Below are positions 36,053 through 45,637 of a DNA stretch of 64,000 nucleotides, piece after piece. The stretch is from positions 1 to 64,000 of the forward strand of contig ONEL01000008.1 of NCBI GenBank assembly GCA_900316835.1, written 5' to 3'. The notes below the pieces were generated by a model. The model ran no database searches, was not told where the DNA came from, and was given only the letters and a program-made list of their open reading frames with translations. The position numbers and the translations under genes are program-made. How positions within the stretch are numbered: the stretch's first letter is position 1; every line of letters starts with the position of its first letter. Source of the stretch: an uncultured Prevotellaceae bacterium (lineage in GTDB: Bacteria; Bacteroidota; Bacteroidia; Bacteroidales; Muribaculaceae).

Positions 36053-36085
36053 CCTAGTAAATCTAGAGCTTCTAGAAAATCTAGT
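36053..36085. repeat. CTAGA minisatellite, gap dxr-rseP
   Basis: Imperfect 9-10 bp units built on (A/T)TCTAGA(A/G)(A/C): CCTAGTAA, ATCTAGAGCT, TCTAGAAA, ATCTAG. Related arrays sit in the next two gene gaps. Confidence 0.7.
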
Positions 36086-36114
36086 ATAATAAGTAAAAAG
36101 AAAAAAATACACTT

Positions 36115-37491
36115 ATGACCGCGACTTTTTGGATTAAAGCCTTGCAACTCATCGCTTCACTAGGACTGCTGGTGTTTATTCACGAATTGGGCCACTTCAT
36201 GTGGGCGAGATTGTTTGGCGTTAGAGTTGAGAAATTCTATCTGTTTTTTGATATAGGCCTCAAGAAGCTAGGCATTAACTGGGACGGCAGTATCTTCAAG
36301 TTCAAGCCCAAGAACAGCGACACCGAGTACGGTATGGGGTGGATGCCACTGGGCGGATACTGCAAGATTGCGGGAATGATCGACGAGTCGATGGACCTTG
36401 AACAGATGCAGCAGCCTGAGCAACCATGGGAGTTCCGCACCAAGCCGGCGTGGCAGCGATTGCTCATCATGATTGGCGGCGTGCTCAACAATTTCTTGCT
36501 GGCAATCATCATCTATGCGGGAATAGTCTATTACTGGGGAGAACAATACATTCCTTATCAAAATGCTACACTGGGAATGACTTTCAGCGACAGTGCCCAC
36601 AAGTTGGGATTCATGGAGGGTGATATACCTCTCACTGCCGATGGCAAGCAGCTCAACTACCTCAATAGTGATGAGATTCAAGCCATTGTCACTGCCCGCC
36701 AGGTGAAAGTGCTGCGTGGGGGCAAAGACACCGTGGCTATCAACATCCCAAGCAATTACATCTTTACCGCCAACAAAGAAGCCGAGGCTGGCATTCCTTT
36801 CATCGACTACCGCATTCCTGTGGTGGTAGAGTCAACCATGCCTGGCGATGGAGCTGAGAAAGCCGGTATCAAAAAAGGAGACCGATTGCTCATGATCGAC
36901 AGCGTGGCAACTGCCGACTACAAGTCGCTCACCGCTCAGCTCATGGCACACAAGGGCGACACTGTGCAGGTGACCTATGAGCATGCAGGCAAGTCCATCA
37001 CCGCAGCTCTGCCCGTGAGCACGGCTGGTAAGATAGGGGTGAGCTTCAAGCTCATCACCGAGGTCTACAAGGTTGAAACCAAGCAATATAGTCTCCTCAC
37101 GTCAGTCCCGAGGGGCATCGAGATGGGGTGCACTCAGCTAGTGAACTATGTGGAGCAGTTTAAGTATATCTTCACTAAGGAGGGCGCACAGAGCTTGGGT
37201 GGTTTCGGTGCCATTGGCAGCATCTTCCCCGACACGTGGGACTGGTATCGTTTTTGGACTCTCACTGCCTTCTTGTCAATAATTCTTGCGTTCATGAACA
37301 TCTTGCCCATTCCGGCTCTTGATGGTGGTCACGTTTTGTTCCTGCTCTACGAGATTATCTTCCGTCGCAAGCCTGGCGACAAGTTCCTGGAGCGGGCACA
37401 GATGGTGGGCATGTCAATCTTGATTGCACTGCTCCTGTGGGCTAACGGAAACGACATCTACCGCTGGATTATCAAACCTTTCATTCAGTAA
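36115..37491 (+). CDS. rseP: Site-2 intramembrane metalloprotease RseP
   Basis: Inner-membrane zinc protease of regulated intramembrane proteolysis. The HExxH motif sits in LVFIHELGHFMWARLFG (about residues 19-35). A hydrophobic helix follows near residue 125. A PDZ domain (EKAGIKKGDRLLMIDSVA) occupies the middle, and the third metal ligand is in MNILPIPALDGGHVLF near the C-terminus. 458 residues is usual for Bacteroidota. Neighbours dxr and rlmI lie on the same strand, separated by spacers rich in CTAGA repeats. Confidence 0.96.
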   Translation: MTATFWIKALQLIASLGLLVFIHELGHFMWARLFGVRVEKFYLFFDIGLKKLGINWDGSIFKFKPKNSDTEYGMGWMPLGGYCKIAGMIDESMDLEQMQQPEQPWEFRTKPAWQRLLIMIGGVLNNFLLAIIIYAGIVYYWGEQYIPYQNATLGMTFSDSAHKLGFMEGDIPLTADGKQLNYLNSDEIQAIVTARQVKVLRGGKDTVAINIPSNYIFTANKEAEAGIPFIDYRIPVVVESTMPGDGAEKAGIKKGDRLLMIDSVATADYKSLTAQLMAHKGDTVQVTYEHAGKSITAALPVSTAGKIGVSFKLITEVYKVETKQYSLLTSVPRGIEMGCTQLVNYVEQFKYIFTKEGAQSLGGFGAIGSIFPDTWDWYRFWTLTAFLSIILAFMNILPIPALDGGHVLFLLYEIIFRRKPGDKFLERAQMVGMSILIALLLWANGNDIYRWIIKPFIQ

Positions 37492-37497
37492 AAAATA

Positions 37498-37540
37498 ACT
37501 AGAAAATCTAGAATCTCTGGAACTTCTAGAAAATCTAGAA
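37498..37540. repeat. CTAGA minisatellite, gap rseP-rlmI
   Basis: About five imperfect 8-10 bp units of the form CTAGAA(A/T)(A/C)T, including CTAGAAAAT twice and one CTGGAACTT variant. Confidence 0.75.
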
Positions 37541-37551
37541 AAATCAAAACT

Positions 37552-38736
37552 ATGATATACAAAAAAATAACACTGCGCCGCGGCAAGGAAGAGTCGCTCA
37601 AGCGCTTTCACCCATGGGTGTTCTCGGGGGCGATTGCTACTGCCGACGACACTATCGAGGAAGGAGACATTGTATCGGTTTTCGCCGCCGACGGCACTCA
37701 CATTGGCAATGGCCATTATCAGGTGGGAAGTATCATGGTGCGCATCCTTGCTTGGGGCGACACCGCCATCGACGATGACTTCTATGCCGAGCGTCTTGCG
37801 CAGGCGTGGCGTGTGCGACAGGCGTTGGGACTCGTGCGCCCCGACAACAACTCCTATCGTCTCGTTCACGGTGAGGGCGATTTCCTGCCTGGACTGGTGA
37901 TCGACATCTATGGCAACACTGCGGTCATTCAGGCACACTCGCCGGGAATGCACTTCGCGCGCAAGAGCATTGCGCGGGCTCTGGTCGACTTGCCTGGCGC
38001 TAATGTTAATAATGTGTATTACAAGAGCGAGACCACTTTGCCCTATAAGGCTCACCTCGACCCTGAGAACCAGTACCTCATTGGCGAGTTCGACACCGAT
38101 GTGGCGATGGAGAACGGGCTCCGCTTTCACGTCGACTGGTTGCGCGGGCAGAAGACGGGATTCTTTGTCGACCAGCGCGAGAACCGAGCTCTGCTGGAGC
38201 GATACTCGGCAGGACGCCGCGTGCTCAACATGTTCTGCTACACGGGAGGATTCTCGTTCTATGCCATGAGGGGTGGGGCACAGCTAGTGCACAGTGTCGA
38301 CAGCTCGGGCAAGGCAGTGAGCCTCACACAGCGCAATGTGGACCTTAACTATCCTGGCGACGAGCGCCACCAGGCATTTGCGCAAGATGCCTTTGACTAT
38401 CTCGACCAAATGGCAACCGATGCCTACGACCTCATCATTCTCGACCCTCCAGCCTTCGCCAAGCACAAGAGCGCCCTCAAGAACGCCCTCATCGGATACC
38501 GGCGCCTCAATGCCAAGGCGTTAAGAAAAATTCAGAGTGGGGGAATACTCTTCACCTTCTCTTGTTCGCAAGCGGTGAGCAAAGAACAGTTCAGGCTCGC
38601 GGTATTTAGCGCCGCCGCGCAGAGCCGTCGCAAGGTGCGCATCCTCCACCAGCTCACCCAGCCCGCCGACCATCCCATCAACATCTATCACCCCGAGGGA
38701 GAATACCTCAAGGGATTAGTCCTCTACGTGGAATAA
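37552..38736 (+). CDS. rlmI: Class I SAM-dependent rRNA methyltransferase (RlmI-like)
   Basis: Probable 23S rRNA m5C methyltransferase. The 394 residues start with a PUA-type domain (LRRGKEESLKRFHPWVFSGAI). The SAM-binding Rossmann core follows (RVLNMFCYTGGFSFYAMRGGA, SVDSSGKAVSLTQRN). The catalytic segments are DLIILDPPAFAKHK and FTFSCSQAVS, with the Cys expected for an m5C enzyme. E. coli RlmI is of similar length. A terminator follows. Confidence 0.9.
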   Translation: MIYKKITLRRGKEESLKRFHPWVFSGAIATADDTIEEGDIVSVFAADGTHIGNGHYQVGSIMVRILAWGDTAIDDDFYAERLAQAWRVRQALGLVRPDNNSYRLVHGEGDFLPGLVIDIYGNTAVIQAHSPGMHFARKSIARALVDLPGANVNNVYYKSETTLPYKAHLDPENQYLIGEFDTDVAMENGLRFHVDWLRGQKTGFFVDQRENRALLERYSAGRRVLNMFCYTGGFSFYAMRGGAQLVHSVDSSGKAVSLTQRNVDLNYPGDERHQAFAQDAFDYLDQMATDAYDLIILDPPAFAKHKSALKNALIGYRRLNAKALRKIQSGGILFTFSCSQAVSKEQFRLAVFSAAAQSRRKVRILHQLTQPADHPINIYHPEGEYLKGLVLYVE

Positions 38737-38754
38737 TAAAAAGAACCACTATAA

Positions 38755-38790
38755 CTCTAGAACCTCTAGAATCTCTAGAACCTCTAAAAA
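38755..38790. repeat. Regular 9-bp minisatellite CTCTAGAAC x4 after rlmI
   Basis: CTCTAGAAC, CTCTAGAAT, CTCTAGAAC and CTCTAAAAA follow without spacing. This is the most regular of the three arrays in consecutive gaps. Confidence 0.88.
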
Positions 38791-38792
38791 AT

Positions 38793-38826
38793 TAAGCACC
38801 ACTTCTTTCTTAGTGGTGTTTAATTT
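38793..38826 (+). terminator. Probable terminator of rlmI
   Basis: The 7-bp stem CACCACT / AGTGGTG has an 8-base loop. It is flanked by AAG on the left and TTTAATTT on the right. Confidence 0.7.
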
Positions 38827-38913
38827 GTGTTAATAGCTCAAAAATAAAGTTAATATCATAAACCAACTCCCATTTTTCTAGTCTAAATGCTATGAAAATT
38901 AATGAAAAACTAC

Positions 38914-38921
38914 TAAATTTG
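38914..38921 (+). promoter_or_regulatory. Putative -7 box with long leader
   Basis: TAAATTTG lies 271 bases before the ATG at 39193. The leader has a small hairpin (GAGAGATTTTTCTCTC near 39029) and no other feature that I recognise. Confidence 0.5.
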
Positions 38922-39192
38922 TGGTCAAGATTTTTTGTTTTGTGTTATTAATGCGACAAGGATTGGGTCTATACTATTGAAAAAACACGTTCCCCATTTC
39001 AACGCATGCGACTACACATTTTCCAGCTGAGAGATTTTTCTCTCAACAGGGCGCATAGTGTGGCTAAACAGATTCTTTTGCTTTGAAAAATACACGCTAA
39101 TGCATAAAAGCACGCATTTTGCTCAACACTATACAAACTAAGTAACACTACAGGAAATTTACTTTTTTTACTAACCATAAATATTTTTTATT

Positions 39193-42100
39193 ATGACCAA
39201 AACACGTATTCTGAGATTATTACTACTCTCTGCAGTAGCCTTGCCCTTGTGCTTGCCCGCCGGGGCGCAGGAGATGAAGAAAGGGCAAATAACGAAAATT
39301 TCGTTGAAGAAAGAGAATGCTTCAGTGAAAGAATATAAACTGAAAGATAATTCTAATTTCGCTGTAAATGAGATTGCTGAATCTCAAAAGCCTACCAATG
39401 GTAAGAGTGATGTGGCAAAGGCTATTGAAAAGATAAGCCGCACTCATTCTCATGCTAAAGCTCCATCTCTAAAGGCTGGTGGTCAAATTTATGATTACTA
39501 CAATAAAACTATAGCAGATGGTAATAATACAAATGAAAACTATCCCATTCGTGGCTCAGCCTTAAATACTAATAGGTCTTGGGGTCAGATGATTTATTCA
39601 AGTAGCTTAATGGGACTCCAAAGCGGTGACCAAATTACCGGCATTGTGTTCTTTTCCTCTGATACTATTACAAAAATAGGAGAGGGGCAAACGAATAAAG
39701 TGACATTGCGAGTGGGAGAAACTTCGACAGCTAATTTCACCAACGGTCAAATTGGTACTCAAATGTCAAATAACCAAAGTAATTTGCAGGTTGTCTATTC
39801 AGGAGCTCTTCCTACTGGTAATAAGTATGTGTTTTTTGACTTTAGCGATAATCCTTATACGTATACTGATGCCAGTAAAAATTTCATGGTAGATTTGAGT
39901 CGCGATGAAGGCAATTACGCTTCTACAATCAATTGGTATTACTCAACTCAAAATAACAATGTTACTGCTTACTGGTATGGGAATCAAAATGCTGCTCGCG
40001 TTCAAAGATTACCGACAATGCAAATCTATTATAGGCGTGCACACACCGGCACTGCCGAGACTCGCACTATAGCAGTTAAGGATTCTACTTTCTTTAAGAA
40101 TATTGAATATCAATGGACTAATAGCGAGGGTACACACACAAGCAACCTCAATGAGATTGCTACCGACCCCGATCAGATGATTGCCATGGTGCGTGAGATT
40201 TATACCAACAAAACCATTCCAGGCAATCTCAAGCGCGGTTTCGCAACTGATGGCTCTGACACCAATCAACCCAACCAAGAAGTGTATTATTCGGGAGTGG
40301 GTGGTATAGACCTAACAGGACAATACATTGATAATACAGATAGTTATCAATATACCGATATTTATGGATGGGGTATACCTGGAAATGTTGTTGATGTTAA
40401 ATATACTGATAATCCGTTGAGAACACAAAGCTATATATCTTGGTTTAATAGGTACTACATATATACCCTTTCAACTTACACTCATCTTGATTTGGAGCAA
40501 TATAAGCCAAATGAAGAGGGTCTTACTCTTTTGTTGGTTGAATTGAAAGAAAGTTATAAGGATAACTCAAATTTACCTATTTATAATGCTGAGTATGACA
40601 ATGAATACGACAGGTTGAAAGCATATTTTCAGAATACCGTTAAATCACTTAGAGTCGTTAGCGAAGCCAAGCGTATGGGTACTGGGCTTGAAGCAGGAAC
40701 ATTATTTAAGATTGATTGCGACAAGATGAACAAGTTCTTCCTCCTAGCAAAAGGACAATTAAATCTTGACCATAATTCAATGCAAGTGCTTGAAGGCTTT
40801 GATAACACAACTTTCTGCCCGGCACCATCTTATTATTTCTTATTAACATATGATACAGGAACACAACAATATGATTTATCATTAGGAAATAATGGTTCTC
40901 AAGGCTTCTTTGATGTGAATTCTGGAGAGTTGTTCTATCACATGTTTGAACAGTTCTCTCCCGTAAGTTCCAATGCCGATAAAGGTCGTGAGGATATTTA
41001 TCAAGACTTGATTAATATGGAGTCGTTTGGAGTAAAACATGACTGCATTGGAATCACAAATATGAATCACCAGTTCTTGATGTACGGTGCCGACAGTAAA
41101 GATGAGGACTGCCAGGACGTGCGCGACATGATGTTCTTTGTTCCCGACTATCGTATGCTTGAGCATATAAGTAGAGGTGTTGAAGAGCAAGAGTATCACA
41201 ACTATCATCCTGATTTGCAGCCTAATATTGGTCTCTATGTAATCCGCCAGAATGAGATTACTCCTACCACTGCTGCCGATGATTATTACATGCTCAACCT
41301 TAATTGGGTCACCAATCTTGACGACTTCTTGCCAAGTGAGGACCAGGAGTTTGAGTTGCTGCAGATTGTTGTTAATGATTCCACTGGCCTTGAGGAATAT
41401 GTTCCTGTTTACTACATGAACGAGAATGGTGATTACACCGATGCCGAGGGCAATGTGGTAACTACTCCAGTTCCCATTGTGCTCCATCTTGGTGCCGGTG
41501 CCGAGAAGAACTATTCAAGCGTTTATGTGGCCCGCCAGAGCTCAAGCCAGCAGGTTACTTATGCCATTCGTGGTCGTGACACCGGTCACTTCCTGAGCCT
41601 CCAGATTTCGAACCGCCAGAGCTATATTATCCCCGGTACCGACCCCACCGAGCTTGTATCGCTTATCGAGCTCTCGCACTACAGTCGCTACAACCCCGAC
41701 CTTGAAGAGAACTGCTACAGCAACCGCTTCAAGCTCAGCAACAACGTGGGTGGCGTGCTTCGTGCCGACATTACCAGTGCGCAAACTAATCAAACAGCTT
41801 TCACTTTCACTCGTCGCACTAGCGCTACTGCCGAGCCTGTAATTATCGCAACAGCTAAGGTTACAAATAAGCCAAGTGGCAATAGTGGCACAATAACTAT
41901 CGAGATGCAGAACCAAGCTGCTGAGACCGAGTTCCCCAAGGCCAAGACTGGTAATGGCTATGCCGGTTATCATGCTAATCCAAGTGGAGGAACTTGGGAG
42001 CATACCTTTACTTATAAAAATACTGATGGAGTGCAGTATGTTGACTTTGGCGACCTCATTATTTGCGACAACTTCGTGGTGGATGTTTCCAAGAATGAAC

Positions 42101-43452
42101 ATCCAAGTCAGTATATCTACGAGGTGACTTTCAATATCGCTACAAGCAATCAGGGGTCTCACGACTTCGACCAAGCTCATGGCTCGGCTTTCCGTGTGCC
42201 CATCTACAAGACCGCGTCGAGGATTAACAACAGCTACACCGCTGCCGAGGTTAGTGGCGACATGGACCGCTCAATTGAAGTTGAGGACCTTACCTTCGGC
42301 GAGCGCGTGCAGTACAGTTCTAAGACTGAGATTCTGCGCTACGACGTTTATCGCTGGAACGACATCGAAGAGACTCTCTACATTGTGGATGAGGTTTACG
42401 ACGACGACACCGAGCAAGACTTGCCACCCAACGGCATCGCCGGTAATCAGGGCGAGGGCTACACAGTGTCTATGAACAATGTTAATGGCCAGTATTACTA
42501 CAATGGTGGAACTGTTGCGGTTTCAACTACCGGTTACACATTCGTCGACTTTATCGACTACTATCCTGCAGCAATCGATACTGCTCGTGCCTATATCTAC
42601 GCTCCTGTGGTTGAGAGCTTCACCACAGGTAAGAGCAGCGTGGGTGTTAAGCGCACCGACTATAACACCTATGGCGGTCCTCAGCAGGTTGCCGCAGTGG
42701 GCGTGCTGGATGTGAAAGTTCAGCAACCCGACGTGAATAGTGAGTCGGATGGCTACATGTCCACCTATAACTGGACTAACGATGGCAAGACCTATGCTTA
42801 CTATAAGGTGCCTCTCACTATCTCGAAGAAGGACGTGCCTGCCGGCTATGGCATCTACAAGATTCGTGCTTGGCGAGAGATTGATGCTCAGTATCTCAAT
42901 GAAGAACATGCCGACGTCTCCGACGAAATTGCACGACGCATGGATTCGTCCTACCCATTCGAGGACATCACTTTCGATCCCAATGTTCAGAATCCAGCAG
43001 CTGCTATGGACGCAATCGACGAACTTGGTGTTACTGAGAAAACTCTCGAGGGCGTGACAACAGTTGCCAAGACCTACACCACCGGTACCTTTGGTGCTCA
43101 AAAGGTGGGCGAAGGCGCTGGCGAGATTGATAAGCTGCCCATGAAGTTCTACGTGCGCATCTACTTCACTCGCAATGCCAACTTGCCCGTAGCGCAGACT
43201 TCAAATGCTCCACGCTTGAAGGATGCTACCGCAGCCGATGGCAAGTACTACATCGTTGAGAAAGAGATACCTTTCTCCATCACCAAGGATAACATTATCA
43301 CCGCAATCGACCAGCTTAATGCTCGCCAGGTGGCAGGTGTGAAGTACTACAATGTGGCAGGTGTTGAGAGCGACCGTCCATTCCACGGCGTGAACATCGT
43401 CGTTACTCGCTACACCGACGGCTCAATGACTACCACCAAGGTGGTGAAGTAA
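39193..43452 (+). CDS. Very large secreted protein with C-terminal sorting-like tail
   Basis: A 1419-residue exported protein of unknown function. Signal peptide: residues 1-25 (ILRLLLLSAVALPLCLPAGAQ). At about 95-280 it carries the same beta module found twice in the protein at 204 (IADGNNT, GQMIYSSSLMGLQSGDQITGI). The middle has no family I recognise and is rich in Asn, Tyr and Asp. The last roughly 40 residues (VKYYNVAGVESDRPF...NIVVT...DGS...KVVK) match the tails of the other three secreted proteins. Reading the DNA, about 39300-41060 uses many A/T-ending codons, while about 41080-43450 uses the G/C-ending codons typical of the window. A mosaic origin is possible. Probably a surface or secreted protein. 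Confidence 0.8.
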   Translation: MTKTRILRLLLLSAVALPLCLPAGAQEMKKGQITKISLKKENASVKEYKLKDNSNFAVNEIAESQKPTNGKSDVAKAIEKISRTHSHAKAPSLKAGGQIYDYYNKTIADGNNTNENYPIRGSALNTNRSWGQMIYSSSLMGLQSGDQITGIVFFSSDTITKIGEGQTNKVTLRVGETSTANFTNGQIGTQMSNNQSNLQVVYSGALPTGNKYVFFDFSDNPYTYTDASKNFMVDLSRDEGNYASTINWYYSTQNNNVTAYWYGNQNAARVQRLPTMQIYYRRAHTGTAETRTIAVKDSTFFKNIEYQWTNSEGTHTSNLNEIATDPDQMIAMVREIYTNKTIPGNLKRGFATDGSDTNQPNQEVYYSGVGGIDLTGQYIDNTDSYQYTDIYGWGIPGNVVDVKYTDNPLRTQSYISWFNRYYIYTLSTYTHLDLEQYKPNEEGLTLLLVELKESYKDNSNLPIYNAEYDNEYDRLKAYFQNTVKSLRVVSEAKRMGTGLEAGTLFKIDCDKMNKFFLLAKGQLNLDHNSMQVLEGFDNTTFCPAPSYYFLLTYDTGTQQYDLSLGNNGSQGFFDVNSGELFYHMFEQFSPVSSNADKGREDIYQDLINMESFGVKHDCIGITNMNHQFLMYGADSKDEDCQDVRDMMFFVPDYRMLEHISRGVEEQEYHNYHPDLQPNIGLYVIRQNEITPTTAADDYYMLNLNWVTNLDDFLPSEDQEFELLQIVVNDSTGLEEYVPVYYMNENGDYTDAEGNVVTTPVPIVLHLGAGAEKNYSSVYVARQSSSQQVTYAIRGRDTGHFLSLQISNRQSYIIPGTDPTELVSLIELSHYSRYNPDLEENCYSNRFKLSNNVGGVLRADITSAQTNQTAFTFTRRTSATAEPVIIATAKVTNKPSGNSGTITIEMQNQAAETEFPKAKTGNGYAGYHANPSGGTWEHTFTYKNTDGVQYVDFGDLIICDNFVVDVSKNEHPSQYIYEVTFNIATSNQGSHDFDQAHGSAFRVPIYKTASRINNSYTAAEVSGDMDRSIEVEDLTFGERVQYSSKTEILRYDVYRWNDIEETLYIVDEVYDDDTEQDLPPNGIAGNQGEGYTVSMNNVNGQYYYNGGTVAVSTTGYTFVDFIDYYPAAIDTARAYIYAPVVESFTTGKSSVGVKRTDYNTYGGPQQVAAVGVLDVKVQQPDVNSESDGYMSTYNWTNDGKTYAYYKVPLTISKKDVPAGYGIYKIRAWREIDAQYLNEEHADVSDEIARRMDSSYPFEDITFDPNVQNPAAAMDAIDELGVTEKTLEGVTTVAKTYTTGTFGAQKVGEGAGEIDKLPMKFYVRIYFTRNANLPVAQTSNAPRLKDATAADGKYYIVEKEIPFSITKDNIITAIDQLNARQVAGVKYYNVAGVESDRPFHGVNIVVTRYTDGSMTTTKVVK

Positions 43453-43510
43453 AAGGTCTTTGTATCAAAATAGTTTCTATAAAAGAATTCTTTAAGACCC
43501 ACAATTAAGG

Positions 43511-43537
43511 AGAGCGGTGCTTCTTGGCACCGCTCCC
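43511..43537 (+). terminator. Probable terminator
   Basis: A perfect 10-bp stem GGAGCGGTGC-type hairpin (GAGCGGTGC / GCACCGCTC, TTCTTG loop) sits in the 139-base gap after the 1419-residue gene. The T tract is weak. Confidence 0.55.
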
Positions 43538-43591
43538 TATTTACCCCAATACTAATTGCCGATTTGGGTTTATAGAAAAAACTTATTGTCT

Positions 43592-45637
43592 ATGAATAAA
43601 TTATTAACTTTGTTAACCGCACTGACGTTGTTCTTCTCAACGGCATGGGCCGAGTCGGTTTCGCTGACATATAAAACTCTTGGACTTACTGAAAGTTTAA
43701 CATCTAACACCGAAAAGACGATAGATGGTATAACTTTTGTTTCCACCGACTTGAAAAAATATAATACAACAATATATGCCCGAGCAAACACAGGAACTAT
43801 TTTTAACAGCACAGCCTTCTCGGGCTACATTACTAATGTGGCTATTACCCATTCGGGCACAGCGAGGGCTACAACAATATGGGGCAGCTATGACGGTAAT
43901 GTGTGGAATGAGGTCGCCTCAGGCAGTGGCTCCTTTAATGCTGACTTTAGTGGCAAGGAATATAAGCATTTTAAAATCACAAGAGGGGCGAATGCTGCCT
44001 ATTGGACCAAGGTTGTGGTAACTTATACTACCGGTAGCGGCAGTGACGACAGCGACGAGTATGTCGACCTGGGATTGCCAAGCGGCACGCTGTGGGCAAC
44101 TAGGAACATTGGTGCAAGCGTCCCCGAGGAATATGGGCAATATTTCGCCTGGGGCGAGACAGTGCCCAACGACGTCTATAACTGGGATTCCTATAAGTGG
44201 TGCAATGGCAGCTTGAGAACAATGACAAGCTACTGCACAAGCAGTGAATATGGCAACAATGGCTTTGTGGATGGAAAGACCGAGCTTGCCCCGCTCGATG
44301 ACGCGGCAACAGTAAACTGGGGTCCACAATGGCGCATGCCATCTAAGGCACAACTTGATGAGTTGCGTAGCGAATGCACGTGGACTTGGACCACAAGAAA
44401 CGGCATGAGCGGATATCTGGTGAAAAGCAATAGCAATGACAAGTCGTTGTTCTTGCCTGCCGCAGGTTTCCACTTTGGGGCGGAGTTATATGGTGTAGAT
44501 AAGAATTGTTACTATTGGTCTCGCACTCTCGATGACGAGGCCTCTAATCAGGCGAGCTATTTGTGGTTCTACTATAACAGCTCATCGTCAAGTGGCATAG
44601 AAATGGGCTCGGGAGCACGATGCGATGGCTATGTTGTGCGTGCTGTGCGCTATGAGTCCTACCACGAGACGATGTCTCTTGATAAGTTAGAGCATGGTGC
44701 TAATCAGGGCGAGGTAGGCAATATTTACACCATTAGCGACCAGCTGATTGCTGTGAAATGCATTAAGGACGGCAATGATACCTACTTGTGGTGTAGAGAC
44801 CAGGTCACTTCATCTGTTGCCCATGAGAATAATGACCCTGCTACATTTGTGGACTACATGAAGGTGGTTGGAGGTTTCACTGGCGATTGGGATCAGTGCA
44901 ACTGGGTAGCTCTCAAGTTTGAAAATGCCGATTTGAATGATATCAGTGTTTATGAAAACAAATTCTTAAAGGCTAATACAATCACCGGTGTTTATAGCGA
45001 TAACAATAACTACACCATTACTATGCTAGGAACTCACTTGGATACTGAAACTCAAAGTATTACAATCGTTCCAAATATGTATTGTCCAGCCAATTTCCTA
45101 CAATCAAACCTCAATGGCAACAGCGGGCTCAATGCCAACCAGCATTACTTCTTTGTGAATCCCAAGATTCAAGAGGTGTGTGAAGTGACATTCGCCAAGT
45201 GGAATGGTAGCTACTTTGTGCTGTCGCGACGTGCCGGTTCTCAAGGCGATAGTGGTATTAATGGCGCGTTCAATGTGGATTGGAGATATAATGGCGGTTC
45301 AATTCCCGAAGGATTAGAGACTGGTTCCATCTACAAGTTCAAGGCCATCGTACAGAAACCTGAGACCAGCCAGAGTGGAGGAGTCACAATGTTAAAAGAT
45401 GAGAACAATAATTCCCCCGACGGGAGTTGCATAGTTTATCCAATAGACTTTGACCCTAAGGATGTGAGTAACATTATCACCGGTATCAACATCGTTGGTG
45501 TAAATAGTGCTCAGGTGACAGGCGTCAAGTACTACAACGTGGCAGGTGTTGAGAGTGACCGTCCATTCCAGGGCGTGAACATCGTCGTTACTCGCTACAA
45601 CGACGGCTCAATGACAACCACCAAGCTTGTAAAATAA
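43592..45637 (+). CDS. Secreted protein with FISUMP-like domain and C-terminal tail
   Basis: 681 residues from ATG 43592, chosen because it opens directly on a signal peptide (NKLLTLLTALTLFFSTAWA). An in-frame TTG at 43556 would bury it. Residues about 20-140 form a beta-sandwich module like the one opening the 9262 protein. Residues about 150-360 resemble the Fibrobacter major paralogous (FISUMP-like) domain: EYVDLGLPSGTLWATRNIGA, EYGQYFAWGE, WRMPSKAQLDELRS and LPAAGFH. A third beta-rich region follows, then the shared tail ending in TTTKLVK. It lies 139 bases behind the 1419-residue gene. The tails of the two are nearly identical at the DNA level. Function unknown, probably surface adhesion or binding. 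Confidence 0.82.
   Translation: MNKLLTLLTALTLFFSTAWAESVSLTYKTLGLTESLTSNTEKTIDGITFVSTDLKKYNTTIYARANTGTIFNSTAFSGYITNVAITHSGTARATTIWGSYDGNVWNEVASGSGSFNADFSGKEYKHFKITRGANAAYWTKVVVTYTTGSGSDDSDEYVDLGLPSGTLWATRNIGASVPEEYGQYFAWGETVPNDVYNWDSYKWCNGSLRTMTSYCTSSEYGNNGFVDGKTELAPLDDAATVNWGPQWRMPSKAQLDELRSECTWTWTTRNGMSGYLVKSNSNDKSLFLPAAGFHFGAELYGVDKNCYYWSRTLDDEASNQASYLWFYYNSSSSSGIEMGSGARCDGYVVRAVRYESYHETMSLDKLEHGANQGEVGNIYTISDQLIAVKCIKDGNDTYLWCRDQVTSSVAHENNDPATFVDYMKVVGGFTGDWDQCNWVALKFENADLNDISVYENKFLKANTITGVYSDNNNYTITMLGTHLDTETQSITIVPNMYCPANFLQSNLNGNSGLNANQHYFFVNPKIQEVCEVTFAKWNGSYFVLSRRAGSQGDSGINGAFNVDWRYNGGSIPEGLETGSIYKFKAIVQKPETSQSGGVTMLKDENNNSPDGSCIVYPIDFDPKDVSNIITGINIVGVNSAQVTGVKYYNVAGVESDRPFQGVNIVVTRYNDGSMTTTKLVK

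Noticed and set aside
38822..39192. Riboswitch in the long leader of the 1419-residue gene
   Set aside because: Only one small hairpin (GAGAGA/TCTCTC) is visible. No conserved riboswitch core was recognised.
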